Positions 59,500 through 64,000 of a stretch of DNA of 64,000 nt are shown here, piece by piece. The notes below the pieces were generated by a model. The model did not search any database, was not told the DNA's origin, and saw only the letters and a program-made list of their open reading frames with translations. Numbering within the stretch: position 1 is the first letter of the stretch; the number at the start of each line of letters is the position of its first letter. The stretch is from Daphnia pulex. Lineage: Eukaryota > Arthropoda > Branchiopoda > Diplostraca > Daphniidae. The stretch is taken from contig NC_060028.1 of NCBI RefSeq assembly GCF_021134715.1, positions 9,647,482 to 9,711,481 on the forward strand, written 5' to 3'. The translations under genes were made by a program, and so were the position numbers.

Positions 59500-59856
59500 T
59501 AGTCATGTGTTTTGAATCCTAAGTTGTTTGCATGCACAAATTGCACAGTCACAGCTAATCACAGAGACTCTGTTGCAAATAGGGAAACGGGGCCACAGAA
59601 AGGAAGGGAGCACAAATATGCACTTTTAATTTATCGACAACAACCTCTAATTAGTTTCACGGTTTCACCAATGGATCAAGTGAAGCAGCGCAGATTTAAT
59701 TACAAGTCAATAATAAAATGAATCTGAACATTTAGCATTACCTCAACGCAGGTACAGGTAGCAAGAGACGACATATCGACGATAAAATATGCCTAACAGT
59801 TCAACACAGCATGGACACCAACGTAGGAAGTAACAACTTGAAGTATGATGTAGAAC

Positions 59857-60098
59857 TATTCCCAACAGCTTTAAAATAAATATTCTAAACTTATTCATTC
59901 TACATATTTTACCCATTTAGAGAGATAATTAGGAGAGAGTGGAAAGCAAAAAATTTGGTCGGGTCTGGCCACAACCAAATCATCTACGATAAGTGCACGA
60001 TGGTAATGGAAAAATAATTATTAAACACTACATCAGTTGGAACTTGTTGAAACTTTAAATGGATTAAGAAAACATACTTAAATTTAAGACATTCTAAA
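59857..60098 (-). repeat. third copy of an arm-internal segment at the palindrome edge
   Basis: Repeats 57423-57650 in the same orientation (and 46627-46854 inverted), with a 14-bp insertion (ATAAGTGCACGATG). It abuts the end of the right arm with a 4-bp overlap (TATT), suggestive of a rearrangement junction. Confidence 0.88.
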
Positions 60099-60295
60099 TC
60101 TCTTTATTCAATCCACCATCAACAACAGTACTGTACAAGTACAGAGATGTAGATGATCGTCAAAGCTATTGACACGTAGAATTTTCACTATTGACAGAAT
60201 ATCCGCTTGGTGGCGCTACTTGGAGTGACCCATAAATATGACATCGATTTTCATTCCGATGTCTTGGCCTTTTATTACTATACAGAATCAGGAGA

Positions 60296-60426
60296 AAGCA
60301 AGGAAGCAACCTACAGTCTGGAGAAAATTTCAGAGATTTTTTTGACAGCTAGTAGTTCAAAAGTATGACCACAGATGGCGTGAATAACATAAACAAAAGC
60401 AAGGAAGCAACCTAGAGTCTGGAGAA
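60296..60426 (+). repeat. 30-bp direct repeat, two copies 101 bp apart
   Basis: AAGCAAGGAAGCAACCTA, then CAGTCTGGAGAA or GAGTCTGGAGAA, occurs at 60296-60325 and 60397-60426, differing at one base. Confidence 0.75.
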
Positions 60427-61128
60427 CATGAACAATTATGGGTGGAAGCTAACGAATTAGCAAAAGAATGGGCAAATACGTTAACAAATCTACCGATTCC
60501 GGCATTCCAAGGCCAACTGAACGCCATGAAACACTTGATCGAGTGTGCGAAAAATAACACCACAATCAACTTCAGTAAAATAAAATAGAAACAGCTTTCT
60601 TACAAACCGGTTTATTTAACTTTTTCGTTTTCCAATTACAGACGAAAAGATCATACCAACAGAAGAGAAAGAGGCAACCAACCTTGTGAATGAGCCATTT
60701 ATGCCAATAGCCATACCAAATTCCACTGCATGCGAAACACACGAACAACTAGCTTTAAACATAGAAGGTAACCTGTGGCAAAAGTGTATAACTTAACATT
60801 AATAGAATTGAAGAAATCTCATTTTCCAACTACAGACGATATCACGAAAATGGCGAAAGAACTAAATTCCAATCAGCATAATATAGATGAACAAAAGCTA
60901 ATGGAAACAGAGGTTCAACAAATCACAGAAGTAGTGAATGAACTCGTAGTCGTACCTGACGTCAACAAAAAAAAGAGTGAAAGATTGAAGAAACTAAAAC
61001 AATTGAAACTTGTAAACATAAAAAGACGACAGGGTAAACCAAGAACAACTAAAAAGCTTGATAAATACAAGTACAGTCCCAAACCATTCCTGAAAAAAAA
61101 AAATCACACGAGAAAAATAGAAGTATAA
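60400..61128 (+). CDS. multi-exon coding region upstream of the PHD exon, unrecognised
   Basis: Open stretches read EHEQLWVEANELAKEWANTL then TNLPIPAFQGQLNAMKHLIE (about 60426-60585). After an acceptor at about 60643 comes DEKIIPTEEKEATNLVNEPF, ending NIEG at GTAACC (about 60769); after an acceptor at 60836 comes DDITKMAKELNSNQHNIDEQ, a Lys-rich basic stretch (NKKKSERLKKLKQLKLVNIK) and RKIEV at the stop, 61128. Two acceptors share the context TTCCAATTACAG/ACGA or TTCCAACTACAG/ACGA, suggesting exon duplication. Basic, nuclear-looking. How it connects to the PHD exon was not resolved. Confidence 0.45.
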
Positions 61129-61185
61129 ACTACATGATAATTTGAAAATTCTATACATTTTATTCTAAGAATTACTATTCTTCTA

Positions 61186-61617
61186 GTGTTTCTTTCATGG
61201 ATAACAGGAAAAGAGAAAGCTAACTACCTGTTACTCAACCAACAAAAAGCTGATCGAAAACATCTCACCCATGCCACCCAAATGAGTACAGCAGTTATCG
61301 AAGATGATGTACAAAGCGTATTACAATCATTTGAAAACCTATTCACTGAAGAAGGATGGAAACAACTAATGACAAACAGTAAAAATAATCTTATCACTAA
61401 TTTAAAAAGATACTATTCAAATTTATCACTAGTTCATGAACGAAATCAAACAACACTGGAATACATCTGTCCAACTTGCCGCAAACCTGAAGGCACCGAA
61501 AAAGAACCTTGTATTTTCTGTGAGTCATGCCAATTGTGGCATCACTACAGCTGTCAAGCCATTAAAAAAAAACAATCAAGCAATTATACCTGTACAATCT
61601 GTCGAAAGTCGAAATAA
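61186..61617 (+). CDS. PHD-finger protein exon
   Basis: After a TTCTAG acceptor the frame reads FLSWITGKEKANYLLLNQQK, helical QSVLQSFENLFTEEGWKQLM, and ends in a Cys4-His-Cys3 zinc finger: YICPTCRKPEG, CIFCESCQLWHHYSCQAI, YTCTICRKSK, stop 61617. Spacing fits a PHD finger (CxxC, CxxC, HxxC, CxxC). PHD fingers read histone H3 tails, but fingers of this kind also occur in transposable-element proteins, and the inverted repeats around this locus make that possible. Confidence 0.6.
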   Translation: MFLSWITGKEKANYLLLNQQKADRKHLTHATQMSTAVIEDDVQSVLQSFENLFTEEGWKQLMTNSKNNLITNLKRYYSNLSLVHERNQTTLEYICPTCRKPEGTEKEPCIFCESCQLWHHYSCQAIKKKQSSNYTCTICRKSK

Positions 61618-62113
61618 ACAATTGATTCAGGTTAAACTGAAATCCTTCAACGAAGGAAAAAAACAAACAACTCTGTAACTAACATATCACAATGCCAAAG
61701 CACTCTCGTGCACATTCATGTTTTTGCCGTCAGTCACTCAAGCAGCGCCACCAAGCGGATATCTTGTCAATAGCCTAAAAAAAAACCTAATTGACAAGAG
61801 AAAGTCCGTGTCAATATCATCGACCGTAGATGATTTGCTTTATAGCAGACGACGGATGACATTTCTCCTGCAGTACGAATATCTTCTAATAGGTGTCTCT
61901 CTTAGCGCAATTCATTAGCATGGCCATGAGTTCTGTAATTCATGAGCATGGGCTGCATGGCTATTATTTAAAAAATCTTTTTTTTTTAATAAAAAATTTG
62001 AAATCGATGCATGATTTATATTCCCATGTATTTTGATTCTAAGAACGTTACAAGAATATTTAGCGTATGGGGAGGGAGAGGCAGAGAACTTGGATCATTA
62101 CGTCGTGAAAAGT
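61618..62113. other. 3' flank between convergent PHD and TMEM63 genes
   Basis: Contains the right inverted repeat (61733-61770). Otherwise AT-rich; no gene. Confidence 0.45.
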
Positions 62114-64000
62114 TTAGACAGATTGATGGATTTCAAAATTAAGCGCTTTGATGGGGTCGTATTCGTGCTTAGCATTACTCATTAAATCTATCATATCCTC
62201 CTCGTCGTCTTCAACATAGCCGACCCATCGGCGTAGCCATGTCCGTTTGGGGAAATATCGTAGGAATGCGTAAATTAAGTGAAGTGCGCATACAATGGTA
62301 ACACAAAGAGGAGCAATGAATCGATCGTCTAGCAAGTTATTAGGCAAGTTGGATCCAAGCTGAACAATCCTGTAGATCAGCAAAGCCAGGGGAGAGAGAA
62401 TGGACAAACTTAGGACAATGTTTACTGGCTCTTGGTGTATATTGGGATTGGTACTGCTAACTGCATAGATATTCATCAAGGCGCTTCTGTCGCTCAAAAA
62501 AGTTAGAATCGAACTAATCCAAGACACAATACCTATAACTGGGAAATTGATTATTATAAGGCAGGTCAGGACGAAATTGCTAGTTAGCTCGGCATAGCGG
62601 GAAGCAAAATCAAACTCAAGTCTGTAAGATTTTCTCCAGGCAATGTGCTCCCCTTGTGAACGGAAGGTGAACACTTTCTTGAGGTAATTAAAGAGGAACT
62701 GGAAGCGCGTCTGATCCATCAATATCCTACTGGCTGTGTTAACAATAATACTGCAAGCAATGAAACTGCCGTGTTCTGGAAAGAAGAGGCACTCTAAGCG
62801 AAAATGTTGGCTGTCGAATAACTGGCCAGAAAACAGTAAAGGTAGTGGCTGTACCGCCATCATTCGAACCAAATAGAGTATACTCGACAGGTAGAAAATT
62901 GACCGCAATCTTCCTATTTCAATACTTGCCAGGCAAAAGTGGTGTCGGTAGAGGTCTAGATTAGTCACCAAGTCTGTCAGTTCGGTTGTGATGAAAGTTA
63001 CAATGCTTGGTAGAATGAAAATTTTCCAAGTTAATGAAACAGGGTTTGATCCTTCCCCTACCAAGTAGAGAGAGCGGACAATAAAGCCAGGTGTGGCCAT
63101 CACAGTAATATAAGTTGAATAGGCAATCAGTAACATCAGCAAGACAGATAATTTTTTCCAAATAGAGTGTTGTCCTTCCAATTGCTGCCAATTAATGTGC
63201 GAACCAGGTGGAGCATATCGCACGGTCCAATGACGTAGTCGAAATTCATCTTCTTTTTGCGGCATAATAGAGTAACGAAACCATTTCGGTTGATGATTAA
63301 TGATAGCCATTTTCGTCGCTTTGGCTTGGGCAGGATCGTCAAATCGGATGAAAGCTGTGCCGATAAATTCCAAGTTTTTGATCATAGCGTCTTTTTCTGC
63401 TAAGAGAATATTTTCTTTCCTGTTATAATATGCCGTAGCGTCTTCTTCGTTGTTGTTTTTATCCCAAAATCGCCGTTGAATCAATTCCGGTCCGGAGGGG
63501 GAGATTAGTAACTGCCGCTTGATGTCTCGCACAGTATTCAGTTGATCTAAAACGGGCCACAGTTTTGTAAGATCATTGGCAAAAACGATTCCTTCACGGG
63601 TTATCCCCTGGGCATTAAACTTCTTCTTCAGGTATTCGTAGAGCGAGTCAATCGTTACATCCCGTCCAAGTCCAGTGATCTTCAACCATTGTCGATTACA
63701 AACTCTGGCCGTGTTTGGTACATTCGGACTGACCAATGTTCTGATACGCCGATCGTTTCCGTGTCTTGTCATCACCCAAGCCAATGTTGCCAGTATAGCA
63801 AAGGAGAGTAAGGAATGGACCCCGCTTAGCCCGACATTGTTAAGTGATGTATAACTTAACAGGTTTTCAAGTCCTAGTTTGCTTCCAAAACTATGAATAA
63901 CTATCAAAGCCACGCCGAAGACCATCATCCAAGTATAGACTTGAATAAGACGATAGTGGAACCAGAGATATGTTGCGCCGTCTTTTCCAATTGCATTTTC
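62114..64000 (-). CDS. TMEM63: TMEM63/OSCA (CSC1-like) mechanosensitive cation channel, 5' end beyond window
   Basis: Continuous frame from the window edge (ENAIGKDGATYLWFHYRLIQ at 64000) to the stop at 62114, at least 628 aa. TM segments: MMVFGVALIVIHSFG, HSLLSFAILATLAWVM. The cytosolic RNA-recognition-like domain includes RQWLKITGLGRDVTIDSLYE and FIGTAFIRFDDPAQAKATKM, then YAPPGSHINWQQL. The pore region follows: LSVLLMLLIAYSTYITVMAT, FILPSIVTFITTELTDLV, RLEFDFASRYAELTSNFVLT and CLIIINFPVIGIVSW. The C-terminus is FPKRTWLRRWVGYVEDDEED, then HEYDPIKALNFEIHQSV. Order and motifs match TMEM63, an osmo/mechanosensitive channel. The last ~1.8 kb of coding is uninterrupted, whereas vertebrate TMEM63 genes are intron-rich. 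Confidence 0.9.
   Translation of the reverse strand, partial: ENAIGKDGATYLWFHYRLIQVYTWMMVFGVALIVIHSFGSKLGLENLLSYTSLNNVGLSGVHSLLSFAILATLAWVMTRHGNDRRIRTLVSPNVPNTARVCNRQWLKITGLGRDVTIDSLYEYLKKKFNAQGITREGIVFANDLTKLWPVLDQLNTVRDIKRQLLISPSGPELIQRRFWDKNNNEEDATAYYNRKENILLAEKDAMIKNLEFIGTAFIRFDDPAQAKATKMAIINHQPKWFRYSIMPQKEDEFRLRHWTVRYAPPGSHINWQQLEGQHSIWKKLSVLLMLLIAYSTYITVMATPGFIVRSLYLVGEGSNPVSLTWKIFILPSIVTFITTELTDLVTNLDLYRHHFCLASIEIGRLRSIFYLSSILYLVRMMAVQPLPLLFSGQLFDSQHFRLECLFFPEHGSFIACSIIVNTASRILMDQTRFQFLFNYLKKVFTFRSQGEHIAWRKSYRLEFDFASRYAELTSNFVLTCLIIINFPVIGIVSWISSILTFLSDRSALMNIYAVSSTNPNIHQEPVNIVLSLSILSPLALLIYRIVQLGSNLPNNLLDDRFIAPLCVTIVCALHLIYAFLRYFPKRTWLRRWVGYVEDDEEDMIDLMSNAKHEYDPIKALNFEIHQSV

Larger units (their letters stand above)
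52358..59857 (-). repeat. right arm of giant palindrome (7.50 kb)
   Basis: Inverted copy of the left arm, shorter by six 20-bp units and one base and longer by 8 bp. The homology ends sharply at 59857, where a duplicate of an internal segment begins. Confidence 0.95.
60191..61770. mobile_element. segment bounded by 38-bp inverted repeats, containing the PHD-finger exons
   Basis: Left end TTGACAGAATATCCGCTTGG then TGGCGCTACTTGGAGTGAC (60191-60229); the right end (61733-61770) reads inverted TTGACAAGATATCCGCTTGG then TGGCGCTGCTTGAGTGAC. TA flanks both sides. It could be a 1.58-kb DNA transposon or two copies of a short repeat. No DDE transposase seen. Confidence 0.4.

Noticed and set aside
44420-59857. 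Polinton or other virus-like element suggested by long inverted terminal repeats
   Set aside because: No capsid, polymerase, integrase or envelope-like frame was seen in either arm; the cargo is Tyr-rich host-like genes and MITEs.

Overview
The window looks like a compact arthropod nuclear genome, most likely a branchiopod crustacean of the Daphnia type. Evidence: many short (60-100 bp) GT-AG introns, an RR-type chitin-binding cuticle protein, a CYP4-type P450, a firefly-luciferase-like peroxisomal acyl-CoA ligase, and a family of secreted Tyr/Thr-rich proteins built from YYTTKAPEYY-like units that I associate with Daphnia. The species assignment is inference.

Layout. 0-10.3 kb is gene-dense: NSFL1C/p47 (+), a GT92-like glycosyltransferase (-), muskelin (+), TFIIA gamma (-) and an ERMARD-like DUF4209 protein (+). 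GT92/muskelin and TFIIA gamma/ERMARD are divergent pairs with short shared promoters. 11.2-14.25 kb holds inositol-pentakisphosphate 2-kinase (-), with a 20-bp microexon. 14-25 kb is gene-poor, AT- and homopolymer-rich DNA around an intronless BTG1/2-type gene (-) that has a textbook immediate-early promoter (CCAAT, GC box, CRE, TATA). 25.7-43.5 kb is again gene-rich: a four-TM protein (-), a cuticle protein (+), a double MATH/BTB protein (-), an OST-alpha-like transporter (+), an RNase H1-like protein (+), synaptobrevin (+), a small membrane protein (+), an acyl-CoA ligase ending in SKL (+) and a CYP4-like P450 (+).

44.42-59.86 kb is one giant near-perfect palindrome: arms of 7.61 and 7.50 kb around a 325-bp asymmetric centre. 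Each arm is itself bounded by diverged ~600-bp inverted repeats. It carries three decayed or chimeric copies of a Tyr-rich secreted protein gene with a shared promoter module, a 20-bp minisatellite (14 versus 8 units), a TTAA-flanked MITE and a foldback MITE. The arms differ at only a few places, so the duplication is recent, although an assembly artefact must be excluded. A third copy of an internal segment sits exactly at the outer right junction.

60-61.8 kb holds PHD-finger coding exons framed by a 38-bp inverted motif, and 62.1-64 kb a TMEM63/OSCA channel (-) that runs off the window end.

Most genes are unrelated housekeeping or metabolic genes with no operon-like logic. The coherent novelty is the palindromic Tyr-rich locus.
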